NCBI GenBank assembly: GCA_024236415.1
Contig: JACKKN010000018.1
Span: 16,415 to 80,414, forward strand
Length of the DNA stretch: 64,000 nt
Direction of reading: 5' to 3'
Source of the DNA: Hyphomicrobiales bacterium
Lineage (GTDB): Bacteria; Pseudomonadota; Alphaproteobacteria; Rhodospirillales; JACKKN01
The notes under the pieces: model-generated
Seen by the model: only the letters and a program-made list of their open reading frames with translations
Databases searched by the model: none
What the model was told of the DNA's origin: nothing
Shown: positions 27,998 to 38,069 of the stretch, in pieces
How the letters are laid out: every line of letters begins with the position of its first letter
Position numbering within the stretch: the stretch's first letter is position 1
Translations under genes and position numbers: made by a program

Positions 27998-29044
27998 CTA
28001 TCCTTCTCTCCCTGTTGCGTGTCCCAGATTGTGTCCGTGTTCAGCCCGGTAACTGGGAAAATCACCCAGGCTGTCGGCTTCGTAGACGCCACGCGCCACG
28101 GCGCGGGCGACGCAATCCGCCGCCATCATACCCAACCGCGCCAGTCCGGCTACCGGATTGGGCAGGTCCACCGCCCCGGTGGCCAGGGCGAACGCCGTGT
28201 CGCCGTCCAGCGGCGTGTGCACCGGCCGGATGGCGCGGGCAAACCCGTCGTGGGCCATGATCGCCACGCGCCGCGCCTGGGCCTTGTCCAGGCGGGCGTC
28301 GGTGGCGACCACCGCCAAGGTGGTGTTGGCCCCCTCCTTGGCGATGCTGCCGGGCAGACGGAACTCGTAGTCCAGGTCCGCCAACGCGCCCGACGGCGCC
28401 GGCTGCCCGCCCAGTTCGCCGTCCCGCTCCAGCGCCCAGGCCCAGAACGAGGACTGCCCGGGCATGACCGTGGACCCGGCGGGATTGGCCGCCACCAGGG
28501 CCGCCACGGTGACCGCCGCGCCGTCGAAATCGGCCACCAGGGAGGCGCTGCCCAGCCCACCCTTGAGGGACCCCGCGGTGGCACCCAGGCCGGCACCGGC
28601 GTTGCCCAGGGCGAACAGGTCGCCGGCGGCGTCGGCCGCCTGCCGCGCCAGGTCGCGGAACGGCGGCCGGTCGCCCCAGTCCTTGTCGCCGCCGTTCAGC
28701 AGGTCGAACAGGATCGCCGAGGGCACGATGGGCACCACCGCCGGCCCGACCCGGAACCCGCGGCCGCGCGCCGCCAGCCAGCCCTGCAGGCCGCCGGCGG
28801 CGTCGAGGCCGAAGGCGGAACCGCCGCTGAGCACGATGCCGTGCACGCCGTCCACCACGCAGGTGGGGTCCAGGGCGTCGGTCTCGCGGGTGCCGGGGGC
28901 GCCGCCGCGCACGTCCACCGCCGCCACCGCCGGCTGGTCGGGAACGACCACGGTCACGCCGGTGCGCCGCGCCGGGTCCTCGGCGTTGCCGACCTTGATC
29001 CCGGCGACGTCGGTCAGCAGGTTGCGCGGGCCGGGGCCCATCAC
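27998..29044 (-). CDS. P1 (DmpA/S58) family aminopeptidase
   Basis: A 348-residue member of the self-processing DmpA family (N-terminal nucleophile hydrolases, peptidase S58), which release N-terminal D- or L-amino acids or beta-peptides. The N-terminal NLLTDVAGIKVGNAED motif and VHGIVLSGGSAFGLDAAGG block are typical, and the autocleavage region reads EGANTTLAVVATDA, where the Thr after Asn is the expected new N-terminal nucleophile. No signal peptide is seen, so it should act on imported peptides in the cytoplasm. It overlaps the M20 gene by four bases and precedes the binding-protein gene by 4 bp. Confidence 0.9.
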   Translation of the reverse strand: MMGPGPRNLLTDVAGIKVGNAEDPARRTGVTVVVPDQPAVAAVDVRGGAPGTRETDALDPTCVVDGVHGIVLSGGSAFGLDAAGGLQGWLAARGRGFRVGPAVVPIVPSAILFDLLNGGDKDWGDRPPFRDLARQAADAAGDLFALGNAGAGLGATAGSLKGGLGSASLVADFDGAAVTVAALVAANPAGSTVMPGQSSFWAWALERDGELGGQPAPSGALADLDYEFRLPGSIAKEGANTTLAVVATDARLDKAQARRVAIMAHDGFARAIRPVHTPLDGDTAFALATGAVDLPNPVAGLARLGMMAADCVARAVARGVYEADSLGDFPSYRAEHGHNLGHATGREG

Positions 29045-30345
29045 GCCGGGCCGCCGTTCAGCAGGGTCAGGGCCGCCGCCGCCATCACCTTGGCCGAGTT
29101 CACCATGTCGTCGATGGCCACGTATTCGTCGGGCTGGTGGGCCAGGTCCAGGATGCCCGGGCCATAGGCGATACAGTCCTCCAGGTGGCCGACGCGGAAG
29201 ATGTGCTTCTGGTCGTAGGTGCCCGGCGACACTACCTGCTGCGCCGGCCTGCCCAGCACCTCCTGGATCCCCGCCTCCACCGCCCGCACCACGGGGGCGG
29301 AGGCGTCGGTCAGGGTCGGCAGGAATTCCAGCACGTCGCGGATTTCATAGGTGAAGTTGGGCCGGTCGCGGCGCAGGCGCTCCAGGATCGCGACCACCTC
29401 GGCCTTGACCTGGACGATGTCCTCCTCGATCAGGAACCGGCGGTCGATGACCATGCGGCAACTGTCCGGCACCAGCGGGCTGGGCAGGCCGTCGAAGTCC
29501 TCGGCCAGGCCGCCGTGGATGGAGCTGATGTTCAGGGTCGACTGCTTGGCGCCCTCGGGCACCACCGGCATGGTGGTGCGCTTGGCGGCCAGCGCCGGCA
29601 TCAGGTCGGTCTCGATCTCCTGCAGGAAGGCGCCCATGTGGCGCACGGCGCAGTCGCCCAGAAAGGGCATGGAGCCGTGGGCGATGCGGCCCTTGGTCTC
29701 GATCTCGGCCCACCACACGCCGCGGTGGCCGATGCACACCCGGTCCACGTTCAGGGGTTCGGGGATGATCACGTGGTCGACCCGGGGGCGCGAGAAGAAC
29801 CCCTGCCCGGCCAGATAGCCGACGCCGCCGTAGCCTCCGCTTTCCTCGTCCACGGTGCCCGAGATCTCCAGCGCCCCGTTCCAGGGCAGGCCGGAATCGA
29901 GGATCGCCTCGACGGCGACGATCGAGGCCGCCAGGCCGCCCTTCATGTCGCACGACCCGCGGCCATAGACCTTGCCGTCGCGGACCTCGCCGCCAAAGGG
30001 GTCGACGGTCCAGCCGGCCCCGGCCGCCACCACGTCGATGTGGCTGTTGAAGTGGACGCAGGGCCCGGGGCCGCGGCCCTCGATGCGGGCCACCACGTTG
30101 GTGCGGGGATAGCGGTCGCTGTCGCCGATGCTGCCCTCGGCGCGCACGTACCGGACCTGGAATCCACGCGCCGCCAGGCGCCGCCCCACGAACTCGGCGC
30201 AGGGCGTATAGGCGTCGCCGGGGGGGTTGATGGTGGGAATCCGGATCAGGTCCCGGGTCAGGTCCACCAGGTCCCCGGCCCTGTCCTCCACGCGCCTGAA
30301 CAGCGTCTCGCGCACGTCCGTGCCCAGCCTCCCGTTTCCACCCAT
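29041..30345 (-). CDS. M20 family metallohydrolase (ArgE/DapE/CPG2-like)
   Basis: A dizinc amidohydrolase of 434 residues. Zinc ligands are seen in HFNSHIDVVAAG, GRGSCDMKGG and TVDEESGG (catalytic Glu and ligand Glu), and near the C-terminus in a conserved His-Gln-Pro segment. A dimerisation lid domain spans about residues 200-320. The closest groups are acetylornithine deacetylase/succinyl-diaminopimelate desuccinylase and peptidase M20; the operon (peptide importer plus aminopeptidase) favours an N-acyl amino acid or dipeptide substrate. I chose the ATG at 30343-30345. It is the first gene of the operon. Confidence 0.88.
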   Translation of the reverse strand: MGGNGRLGTDVRETLFRRVEDRAGDLVDLTRDLIRIPTINPPGDAYTPCAEFVGRRLAARGFQVRYVRAEGSIGDSDRYPRTNVVARIEGRGPGPCVHFNSHIDVVAAGAGWTVDPFGGEVRDGKVYGRGSCDMKGGLAASIVAVEAILDSGLPWNGALEISGTVDEESGGYGGVGYLAGQGFFSRPRVDHVIIPEPLNVDRVCIGHRGVWWAEIETKGRIAHGSMPFLGDCAVRHMGAFLQEIETDLMPALAAKRTTMPVVPEGAKQSTLNISSIHGGLAEDFDGLPSPLVPDSCRMVIDRRFLIEEDIVQVKAEVVAILERLRRDRPNFTYEIRDVLEFLPTLTDASAPVVRAVEAGIQEVLGRPAQQVVSPGTYDQKHIFRVGHLEDCIAYGPGILDLAHQPDEYVAIDDMVNSAKVMAAAALTLLNGGPA

Positions 30346-30734
30346 GGCGTTGCCCGCCTTGGCCCTTACTGCACCGCGAACCGAACACGAGATCAAGCGA
30401 AAACTCGGCCCCGCCAGGCCCGCCGGCGGCCTGCCCCGACCCCGCGCGCCGCGGTTCCGGCCGCTGATTTTTTCCCCAAGGGGGGCATGACAGGCGACCT
30501 AGGGTCTGCTAAACAAGCCGCTCGAACGCCGTTTCCTGTCCCAATCCACACCAGAGTCAGGCATTTCAACAAACTTTGGGTATCGTTCTAGGTCGAAATC
30601 ACGGTATTATTTTGACAAGGGAAATCCCAAATGTATCTCCGGCAGAAAAAATCAATCGGAGAGCGGTGCTGAATGGGGAAGGCGCCTGACGTGAATTAGT
30701 CGAGGACAGGTTGAGTCAGAATGGGACCTGAGAA
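30346..30734. other. Divergent intergenic region (M20 operon / OmpA lipoprotein)
   Basis: A 389-bp stretch without a gene. The first 130 bp are GC-rich and belong to the M20 operon leader. From about 30,500 it becomes clearly AT-richer and carries the candidate promoter for the OmpA-type gene (30612-30639). I see no tRNA, small ORF of interest or inverted repeat that I can support. Confidence 0.6.
30612..30639 (+). promoter_or_regulatory. Candidate sigma70 promoter of the OmpA-type lipoprotein gene
   Basis: A perfect TTGACA (30612-30617), a 16-bp spacer and TATCTC (30634-30639), about 95 bp before the ATG. The perfect -35 and AT-rich surroundings suggest strong expression, as expected for a major envelope protein. 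Confidence 0.6.
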
Positions 30735-31592
30735 ATGAAGCACCTGAAGAAGATTTTGATACTTGCCGTGGCCTTGCCCGTTGTGGCGGCGTGCGCGCGG
30801 TACGACCTCGCTGCGGTCAAGAGCATGGACTCCGTCGGTTCGCCGTTCCAGCAAGCGCTGCACAAGGAGTACGTCCAACTGGCCGACCTTGAACAGGGCG
30901 AAGAGGACTGGAAGGACGCCGTCTACTTCAACGACCGCGCCCGCATGTCGGCCCAGGGCGAGACGGTCAGCCCGACCGCCATGGACGAGCGCGTGATTCC
31001 CGACAACATGGTGGGCGCCCTGTCGTCTGCCCGCGCCGCCCTGATGGATGCCCTGAACGGTGGCGCCGGCGCCCGTAAGCCCGGGGCCGCGGCGCGCGCC
31101 CAGGCCGGGTTCGACTGCTGGATGCAGGAGCAGGAAGAAAACTTCCAGCCTGACGACATCGCCGCCTGCAAGAAGATGTACGACGACGCCATGGCGGAGT
31201 TGGCCGAGAAGCCCATGGCCAAGCCCATGCCGAAGCCCATGCCGAAGCCGATGATGAAGCCCCATGCGGCCATCGTCATCCTGTTCGACTTCGACAGCGC
31301 CAAGCTTTCCGACAAGGCCATGTCGCAGGTCGCCGAGGCCGCTTCGTACCAGAAGCAGAAGGGTGGCGTGCTGAATGTGCACGGTCACACCGACAAGGCC
31401 GGCAAGCCCGAGTACAACGAGAAGCTGTCGGCCGCCCGCGCCAACGCGGTCGCCGATGCGCTGGTCGCCCAGGGCGTGCAGCGTGGCTTCCTGGTGGTTT
31501 CGTCCTTCGGCGAAAGCAAGCCGGCCGTCGAGACCAAGGACGACGTCCGTCACCTGCTGAACCGCCGCGTGGTGATCAACTTCACCCGCTAA
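30735..31592 (+). CDS. OmpA-family peptidoglycan-binding lipoprotein
   Basis: A 285-residue envelope protein. A lipoprotein signal peptide ends in the lipobox VAAC with the acylated Cys20, so it should be anchored in the outer membrane. A helical N-terminal domain (about 25-155) is followed by a Lys-Pro-Met-rich linker (KPMPKPMPKPMMKP, about 155-172) and a C-terminal OmpA domain (about 175-285) with LFDFDSAKLS, NVHGHTDKAG, SAARANAVADAL and NRRVVI, the peptidoglycan-binding signatures. It should tether the outer membrane to the cell wall. It is a single-gene unit with its own promoter and terminator. Confidence 0.9.
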   Translation: MKHLKKILILAVALPVVAACARYDLAAVKSMDSVGSPFQQALHKEYVQLADLEQGEEDWKDAVYFNDRARMSAQGETVSPTAMDERVIPDNMVGALSSARAALMDALNGGAGARKPGAAARAQAGFDCWMQEQEENFQPDDIAACKKMYDDAMAELAEKPMAKPMPKPMPKPMMKPHAAIVILFDFDSAKLSDKAMSQVAEAASYQKQKGGVLNVHGHTDKAGKPEYNEKLSAARANAVADALVAQGVQRGFLVVSSFGESKPAVETKDDVRHLLNRRVVINFTR

Positions 31593-31614
31593 GTTCCGGT
31601 TCACGGATCCTTTC

Positions 31615-31649
31615 GAAGCGGCGCCGGCCTCCGGCGCCGCTTCTTCTTT
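31615..31649 (+). terminator. Rho-independent terminator of the OmpA lipoprotein gene
   Basis: A perfect 13-bp stem (31615-31627 with 31631-31643) around a three-base loop is followed by TTCTTT. It starts 23 bp after the stop codon and lies before the convergent rluC gene. Confidence 0.85.
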
Positions 31650-31672
31650 GCCCGCCGGCCGGCGGCGGGCGA

Positions 31673-32658
<986 letters not shown>

Positions 32659-32662
<4 letters not shown>

Positions 32663-33045
32663 GCCAGGACGAGGCGCATCATGTGCAGGCCGACCACGAA
32701 GGCGACGATGGACACGGTCACCGAGGCGACGATGTAGGCCGCCGTCGCCACGACCTGTCCCCGCTCGACCAGGTAGTAGACGTCCATGGAAAAGGTGGAG
32801 AAGGTGGTGAAGGCGCCCATGATGCCCACCACCATGAACGCCCGCACGGCCTCCACCGGCGACCAGACCAGGGCCATGAATTCCAGCAACCCGCCCAGGA
32901 CGAAGCTGCCGACCACGTTCACGGCCAGGGTGGCATAGGGAAAGCCGGACCCCGCGAAGTGTCCGATGGCCGACATGGCCAGGAAACGGGCGGTTGCGCC
33001 CAAGGCGCCCCCGGCGGCGACGGAAATCAGCATCTTGGCGGACAT
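32659..33045 (-). CDS. crcB: Fluoride channel Fluc/CrcB
   Basis: A 128-residue, four-helix fluoride exporter that works as a dual-topology homodimer. The signatures GGALGATARFLA, NVVGSFVLGGL and GAFTTFSTFSMD, with the conserved Asn and phenylalanine box, are intact. No fluoride riboswitch is recognisable in the 74 bp between it and rarA. It overlaps rluC by four bases; crcB next to rluC and rarA is a familiar arrangement. Confidence 0.94.
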
Positions 33046-33119
33046 GGCAGGCTTTTCAATGGGTTGCGGCGGCGCCGATTATGACCGAAACGCCCGGCCC
33101 TGCCAACCACGGGGACCGG

Positions 33120-34418
33120 TCATTCCGCTTCTCCCTGGCGCTGCCGGCGCAGCTTGTCCCAATAGGCCAGCCGCTTGCCGATCTCGCGCTCGAACCCGCG
33201 GTCGCGCGGGGCGTAGAAACGGGCCCGAGCCATGCCGTCGGGAAAGTAGTTCTGGCCCGAAAACCCGTCCTCGGCGTTGTGGTCGTAGGCGTAGCCGTCG
33301 CCATAGCCCATGTCCTTCATCATGCGCGTCGGCGCGTTCAGGATGTGCTTGGGCGGCATCAGGGAGCCGGTCTCGCGGGCGCTGCGCCTGGCCGCCGACT
33401 CGGCCAGGTAGGCGGCGTTGGACTTGGGCGCCGTGCCCAAATAGAGGACGCACTGGACCAGGGCCAGTTCGCCCTCGGGCGACCCCAGGCGGTCGTAGGC
33501 GTCCCAGGCGGCCAGGGCCTGGACCAGGGCCTGGGGATCGGCCAGGCCGATGTCCTCGCTGGCGAAGCGCACCAGACGCCGGGCGATATAGGTGGGGTCC
33601 TCGCCGCCGGCCAGCATGCGCGCCATCCAGTACAGCGCCGCGTCGGTGTCCGACCCGCGCAGGGACTTGTGCAGGGCGCTGATCAGGTTGTAGTGGCTTT
33701 CCTGGCTCTTGTCATAGACGGGCATGCGCCGCTGCACCGCCTGGGCCAGGGCGGCGGGGTCCAGCGCCGGCTCGTGCGGCAGTTCGGCCAGGGTTTCGGC
33801 CATGTTCAGCAGGTAGCGTCCGTCGCCGTCGGCCATGGCGCGCAGGGCGGCGCGGGCGTCGCCATCCAGCGGCAGGGCGCGGCCCAGTTCCTTCTCGGCC
33901 CGCGCCAGCAGTTCCTCGAGGGCCGCGTCGTCCAGGCGGTTCAGCACCAGCACCCGGCAGCGGGACAGCAGCGCGGCGTTCAGCTCGAACGACGGGTTCT
34001 CGGTGGTGGCGCCCACCAGGACCACGGTGCCGTCCTCCACATAGGGCAGGAACCCGTCCTGCTGGGCCCGGTTGAAGCGGTGGATCTCGTCGATGAACAG
34101 CAGGGTCCCCCGCCCGGCGCCGCGCCGCTCGCGCGCCCGGTCGAACACCTTGCGCAGGTCCGCCACCCCCGAGAACACCGCCGACAGGGGCTCGAAGGCC
34201 ATGTCGGTGTGTTCGGCCAGCAGGCGCGCCATGGTGGTCTTGCCGGTGCCCGGCGGCCCCCACAGGACGATGGACGACAGCTTGCCGCTGCCGATCATGC
34301 GGCCGATGGGGCCGTCGGCGTTGATCAGGTGATCCTGGCCCACCACCTGGGCCATGGTGGCCGGGCGCAGCCGGTCGGCCAGGGGACGCGGCGCCTGGCT
34401 CTCGAACAGGGTGCTCAC
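33120..34418 (-). CDS. rarA: Replication-associated recombination protein A (MgsA/RarA)
   Basis: A 432-residue clamp-loader-like AAA+ ATPase that acts at stalled replication forks. Walker A GPPGTGKTT (54-62), Walker B LLFIDEIHRFN, sensor 1 VGATTENPSFELN, and the C-terminal RarA tetramerisation region (LMPPKHILNAPT, FYAPRDRGFE) are present. The start is a GTG at 34416-34418, since the homology begins at SQAPRPLADRLRP. It is followed by fluC/crcB and preceded by a small membrane-protein gene. Confidence 0.94.
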   Translation of the reverse strand: MSTLFESQAPRPLADRLRPATMAQVVGQDHLINADGPIGRMIGSGKLSSIVLWGPPGTGKTTMARLLAEHTDMAFEPLSAVFSGVADLRKVFDRARERRGAGRGTLLFIDEIHRFNRAQQDGFLPYVEDGTVVLVGATTENPSFELNAALLSRCRVLVLNRLDDAALEELLARAEKELGRALPLDGDARAALRAMADGDGRYLLNMAETLAELPHEPALDPAALAQAVQRRMPVYDKSQESHYNLISALHKSLRGSDTDAALYWMARMLAGGEDPTYIARRLVRFASEDIGLADPQALVQALAAWDAYDRLGSPEGELALVQCVLYLGTAPKSNAAYLAESAARRSARETGSLMPPKHILNAPTRMMKDMGYGDGYAYDHNAEDGFSGQNYFPDGMARARFYAPRDRGFEREIGKRLAYWDKLRRQRQGEAE

Positions 34419-34428
34419 GCGGCGGTCC

Positions 34429-34803
34429 TCATGGCAGGGTTCGATTGTAGCCGGCCAGGAAGGCTTCCAGATCGGAGCGGTAGCGCCGGACCCGAACCAG
34501 GCGGACCAGCCCCAGCACAAGGGAAATGGCCACCGGCACCAGGGCGGTCAGGGCTACCGCGGCGGCAAACCCGGGCAGAGAATTCCAGGGCCCCTCCAGG
34601 GGAGTCCAGTCCTCGGCCAGGTGGGAGATCACGGCCAGGCCGGCCGCCACGATGATCAGCGAGGCGACCAGCGCACCCGCCACCCGGCGCAGCGCGACCC
34701 GCCGTTCGGTGGCGATGAACTGGGCCTCCTCCCGCGCCAGGGTCAGCCGCAGGTTGTCGTCCTTGACGGCGGGGTTCGCGGGTTGACCTTGGGCGACGGA
34801 CAT
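34429..34803 (-). CDS. Small two-helix membrane protein of unknown function
   Basis: A 124-residue protein with two strongly hydrophobic segments (about 43-62 and 80-103) and charged ends: an Arg-rich stretch (RRVALRR) before the first helix and LVRLVRVRRYRS after the second. No enzymatic motif is visible. I prefer the ATG at 34801-34803; a GTG nine bases upstream is also possible. It lies between degQ and rarA on the same strand with 10-15 bp gaps, so it is probably co-transcribed with the protease. Confidence 0.65.
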   Translation of the reverse strand: MSVAQGQPANPAVKDDNLRLTLAREEAQFIATERRVALRRVAGALVASLIIVAAGLAVISHLAEDWTPLEGPWNSLPGFAAAVALTALVPVAISLVLGLVRLVRVRRYRSDLEAFLAGYNRTLP

Positions 34804-34818
34804 GGGGGACACCCGTTA

Positions 34819-36252
34819 CTAGCGCACCACGACCTCGAGGACCTTGCCGTCGCGGCGCACGGCGACACGCCATTCGCGGGCGCCGCGCTCCAGCACCTCG
34901 CGCAGGTCCTGCACGGTGCGGACCTGCCGCCCGTTGATGGCGTGCACGTAGTCGCCGGGCTTGACGCCGATGCGGTTCGCCGGACTGCCGCGGCGCACCT
35001 TCATGACAATGACCCCCGGCTCGTACTTTGACAAGCTCTCCTCTTCGGCCAGGGCCGGCGACATGTTGGCCACCACGGCGCCGGTCAGGGGGGTGTGGCC
35101 GGCGATCTCGGCCGTATCGCGGGGCGGGTCCTCGGGCGCCGCGGCCAGGGCCATGGTCAGGTTGCGCCGCTTGCCGTTGCGCCACACGGTCAGCTCGGCG
35201 GTCGTGCCCACGGGCAACATGGCGATGCGGAACTTCAGGGCCCCCGTGTCGTCGACCGGCCGGCCGTTGACCGCCAGCACGACGTCGCCGACCCGCAGCC
35301 CGCCGCGTTCGGCCGAGCTGCCGGGATGGATGGCGTTGACCAGGATGCCGACCGGCCGGTCCAGGCCCAGGGAGGCCGCGATGTCCCCGGTCACCGGCTG
35401 CCCCGCCGCCCCCAACCATGGCCGTACCAGCTTGCCGTTGCCGGCGCGGTAGGCGTTGACCACGGCCCGCACCATGTTGGCCGGGATGGCGAAGCCGATG
35501 CCGTGGGACCCGCCGCTTTTCGAGAAGATGGCGGAATTGATGCCGACGACCTTGCCGTCCATGGTGATCAGCGCGCCGCCCGAATTGCCGGGGTTGATGG
35601 CGGCGTCGGTCTGGATGAAGAAATTCAGGTCCGAGATGCCGACCCGCGTGCGCGCCAGGGCCGAGACGATGCCGCTGGTCACCGTCTGGCCGACGCCGAA
35701 CGGGTTGCCGATGGCCAGCACCAGGTCGCCCACCAGCAGGTCGTCGGAATCCTCGAGCTGCAGGAACGGCAGGTCGGTCCCGTCCGCCTCCAGGCGCAGC
35801 AGGGCCAGGTCGGTCTTTTCGTCGGTGACGGCCACCTCGGCGTCGAATTCGCGCCGGTCGGACAGGACCACGCGGATCTCGTCGGCGCCCTCGATGACAT
35901 GCACGTTGGTGACGATCAGGCCATCGGCGCCGACGATGACGCCCGACCCCAGGGAGTTCTGGACCCGGGGGCGCGGCCGGTCCAGTTTCAGGCCGAACCC
36001 CTCGCCGAAGAAGCGGCGGAAGAAGGGATCGTCGAACAGCGGCGCCACCTGGCGCTGGCGGGTGACCTTGCGGGTGTAGATGTTGACCACGGCCGGCGCC
36101 GCCTTGGCCACCAGGGGGGCGAAGGAAAGATGGATCTGGTCGCGCGATTCCGGCAACTGGCGCTGGGCCGCCGGCGCCGGCGACGCCAGCACCAGGGACG
36201 CCAACAGCAGCGGGAACCCCCGCGCCAGCCAATCAAGCACCGTTCGCCACAT
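34819..36252 (-). CDS. degQ: DegQ/HtrA-family periplasmic serine protease
   Basis: A 477-residue periplasmic trypsin-like protease/chaperone. It has a signal peptide (about residues 1-29), a protease domain with the catalytic triad His118 (VTNVHVIEG), Asp148 (TDLALL) and Ser224 (GNSGGAL), and two PDZ domains (about 285-370 and 390-470). It should degrade misfolded envelope proteins. The start at 36250-36252 was chosen because it begins the signal peptide; the frame stays open upstream to 36369, inside the rplQ terminator region. A 155-bp gap with the ribosomal terminator separates it from rplQ. Confidence 0.93.
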   Translation of the reverse strand: MWRTVLDWLARGFPLLLASLVLASPAPAAQRQLPESRDQIHLSFAPLVAKAAPAVVNIYTRKVTRQRQVAPLFDDPFFRRFFGEGFGLKLDRPRPRVQNSLGSGVIVGADGLIVTNVHVIEGADEIRVVLSDRREFDAEVAVTDEKTDLALLRLEADGTDLPFLQLEDSDDLLVGDLVLAIGNPFGVGQTVTSGIVSALARTRVGISDLNFFIQTDAAINPGNSGGALITMDGKVVGINSAIFSKSGGSHGIGFAIPANMVRAVVNAYRAGNGKLVRPWLGAAGQPVTGDIAASLGLDRPVGILVNAIHPGSSAERGGLRVGDVVLAVNGRPVDDTGALKFRIAMLPVGTTAELTVWRNGKRRNLTMALAAAPEDPPRDTAEIAGHTPLTGAVVANMSPALAEEESLSKYEPGVIVMKVRRGSPANRIGVKPGDYVHAINGRQVRTVQDLREVLERGAREWRVAVRRDGKVLEVVVR

Positions 36253-36346
36253 GGCAGGTCCCTTCCTTCCGTCCCGTCGCCGATTCGTGCGGCAAATATA
36301 GTCGGGTCGACCGGAAGAATCGATGCGCGGCGCGGGATTTCGGGCC

Positions 36347-36379
36347 GGAAACGGAAACGGGCGGTCCAAGGACCGCCCG
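36347..36379 (-). terminator. Rho-independent terminator of the ribosomal operon
   Basis: On the minus strand, 28 bp after the rplQ stop, a perfect 10-bp stem (36358-36367 with 36370-36379) is followed by TTTCCGTTTCC. It should end the long rpsL-rplQ transcript before degQ. Confidence 0.75.
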
Positions 36380-36407
36380 CGGCAACCAATTGGCTTGTCG
36401 GCGCGCC

Positions 36408-36836
36408 CTATTCCTCGTCCTCGGCGGCGGCCAGCAACTCCTCGTGGCGGGCCTTGTCGTCGGCGCCCTTGACCTCGGGGTCACGGTCCACCAGTTCGAT
36501 CACCGCCATGGGCGCGGCGTCACCGTGGCGGAAGCCGGCCTTCAACACCCGGGTGTAGCCGCCGGGCCGGTCCTTGTAGCGATCGGCCAGGCCGTCGAAC
36601 AGCTTGCGCACGATCACGTCGTCGCACAGGAACGACGACGCCTGGCGCCGCGCGTGCAGGTTGCCGCGCTTGCCCAGGGTGATCATCTTGTCCGCCACCT
36701 TGCGCAGCTCCTTGGCCTTGGGCAGGGTGGTGGTGATCTGTTCGTGGCGCAGCAGGGACACGGTCATGTTGGCCAGCATGGCCTTGCGGTGGCTGCTGGT
36801 GCGGTTCAGCTTGCGGCCGCTCATGCGGTGGCGCAT
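36408..36836 (-). CDS. rplQ: 50S ribosomal protein L17
   Basis: 142 residues starting MRHRMSGRKLNR, the invariant L17 N-terminus, with the GYTRVLKAGFRHGDAAPMA core. The last 22 or so residues are acidic (ending AAAEDEE), a lineage-typical extension past the usual end. It is the last gene of the ribosomal run, 92 bp after rpoA, as in the alpha operon of other bacteria. Confidence 0.97.
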   Translation of the reverse strand: MRHRMSGRKLNRTSSHRKAMLANMTVSLLRHEQITTTLPKAKELRKVADKMITLGKRGNLHARRQASSFLCDDVIVRKLFDGLADRYKDRPGGYTRVLKAGFRHGDAAPMAVIELVDRDPEVKGADDKARHEELLAAAEDEE

Positions 36837-36928
36837 GGGTCTAACTCCTTTGCAGTTCCGTCATCCGGTGCGCCGGACGAATCTTCTTGTTTTTCAGGGG
36901 GCTGGTTTCTCCGGTCAGTGACCGGCAC

Positions 36929-37945
36929 TCAAAAAGGGTCTTCGAGCTTCTTCGCCAACTCCTCGATATTCTCGGGGGGCCAGTTGGGAATCTCCATGCC
37001 CAGGTGGAGGCCCATCTGGGCCAGGACTTCCTTTATCTCGTTCAGCGACTTGCGGCCGAAGTTGGGGGTCCGCAGCATGTCCGCCTCGGTCTTCTGCACC
37101 AGGTCGCCGATGTAGATGATATTGTCGTTCTTCAGGCAGTTGGCCGAGCGGACCGACAGCTCCAGCTCGTCGACCTTGCGCAGCAGGTTCTTGTTGAACG
37201 GCAGCTCGTCGCGCTTCTCCTCGGCGGCCGAGGTGTCCGGCTCCTCGAAGTTGATGAACAACTGCAACTGGTCCTGCAGGATGCGGGCGGCCAGGGCGGC
37301 GCTGTCCTCGGGCGTCACCGACCCGTTGGTGGTGATTTCCAGGGTCAGCTTGTCGTGGTCGGTGACCTGGCCGACACGGGTGTTCTCGACCTTGTAGGCG
37401 ACCTTGCGCACGGGCGAGAACACGGCGTCCACGGGGATCAGGCCGATGGGCGAGTCTTCGGCCCGGTTCTGGGACGCCGGGATGTAGCCCTTGCCGGACT
37501 CGACCATCATTTCCATGTTCAGGGTGGCGCCGTCGTCCAGGTGGCACAGCACCAGGCCGGGGTCCATGACCTCGATATCCGGGCCGGTCTCGATCATGCC
37601 GGCGGTAACCTCGCACGGGCCCTCGGCGCGCAGGTAGATGCGCTTGGAGTCCTCGGAGTGGCTGCGCAGGCCCATGGTCTTCAGGTTCAGCACGATGTCC
37701 GTCACGTCCTCGCGCACGCCGGGGACGGTGGAAAACTCGTGCAGCACGCCGTCGATCTGCACCGAGGTGACCGCCGCGCCCTGGAGGGACGACAGCAGCA
37801 CGCGCCGCAGGGCGTTGCCGAGCGTCAGGCCAAACCCGCGCTCCAGCGGCTCGGCGACGATCTTGGCCGTGCGCGAGGGGTCCGTCCCCGGCACGACCTC
37901 GAGCTTCGTCGGTTTAATCAATTCCTGCCAGTTCTTCTGAATCAC
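36929..37945 (-). CDS. rpoA: RNA polymerase alpha subunit
   Basis: 338 residues from a GTG start (37943-37945), giving the standard N-terminus IQKNWQELIKPTKLEV. The N-terminal dimerisation domain (KIVAEPLERGFGLTLGNALRRVLL) nucleates polymerase assembly, and the C-terminal domain (about 255-320, with LSVRSANCLKNDNIIYIGDL) binds UP elements and activators. The frame is open 21 codons further but without homology. Between it and rpsK is a 124-bp gap with a hairpin where many bacteria have rpsD. Confidence 0.97.
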   Translation of the reverse strand: MIQKNWQELIKPTKLEVVPGTDPSRTAKIVAEPLERGFGLTLGNALRRVLLSSLQGAAVTSVQIDGVLHEFSTVPGVREDVTDIVLNLKTMGLRSHSEDSKRIYLRAEGPCEVTAGMIETGPDIEVMDPGLVLCHLDDGATLNMEMMVESGKGYIPASQNRAEDSPIGLIPVDAVFSPVRKVAYKVENTRVGQVTDHDKLTLEITTNGSVTPEDSAALAARILQDQLQLFINFEEPDTSAAEEKRDELPFNKNLLRKVDELELSVRSANCLKNDNIIYIGDLVQKTEADMLRTPNFGRKSLNEIKEVLAQMGLHLGMEIPNWPPENIEELAKKLEDPF

Positions 37946-38011
37946 GAATGCGTCCCCATGACCAAGTCTTTGTCGAACAATCCCGTGGGTGTCGGGATCC
38001 TGGAACAAAGC

Positions 38012-38037
38012 GATCCGGCTCGACCGTGAGCCGGATC
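38012..38037 (-). promoter_or_regulatory. Strong hairpin between rpsK and rpoA
   Basis: A perfect 10-bp stem (38012-38021 with 38028-38037, six-base loop) lies in the rpsK-rpoA gap, about 68 bp before the rpoA GTG. On the minus strand the sequence after it is GCTTTG, too short a T-run for a real terminator. It could modulate alpha expression or protect mRNA ends. Confidence 0.45.
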
Positions 38038-38069
38038 ATCGGTGCTAAAAAATAGTGCCCGTCGATCCG

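Noticed and set aside
33046..33119. Possible fluoride riboswitch before crcB
   Set aside because: No match to its conserved loop and too little space.
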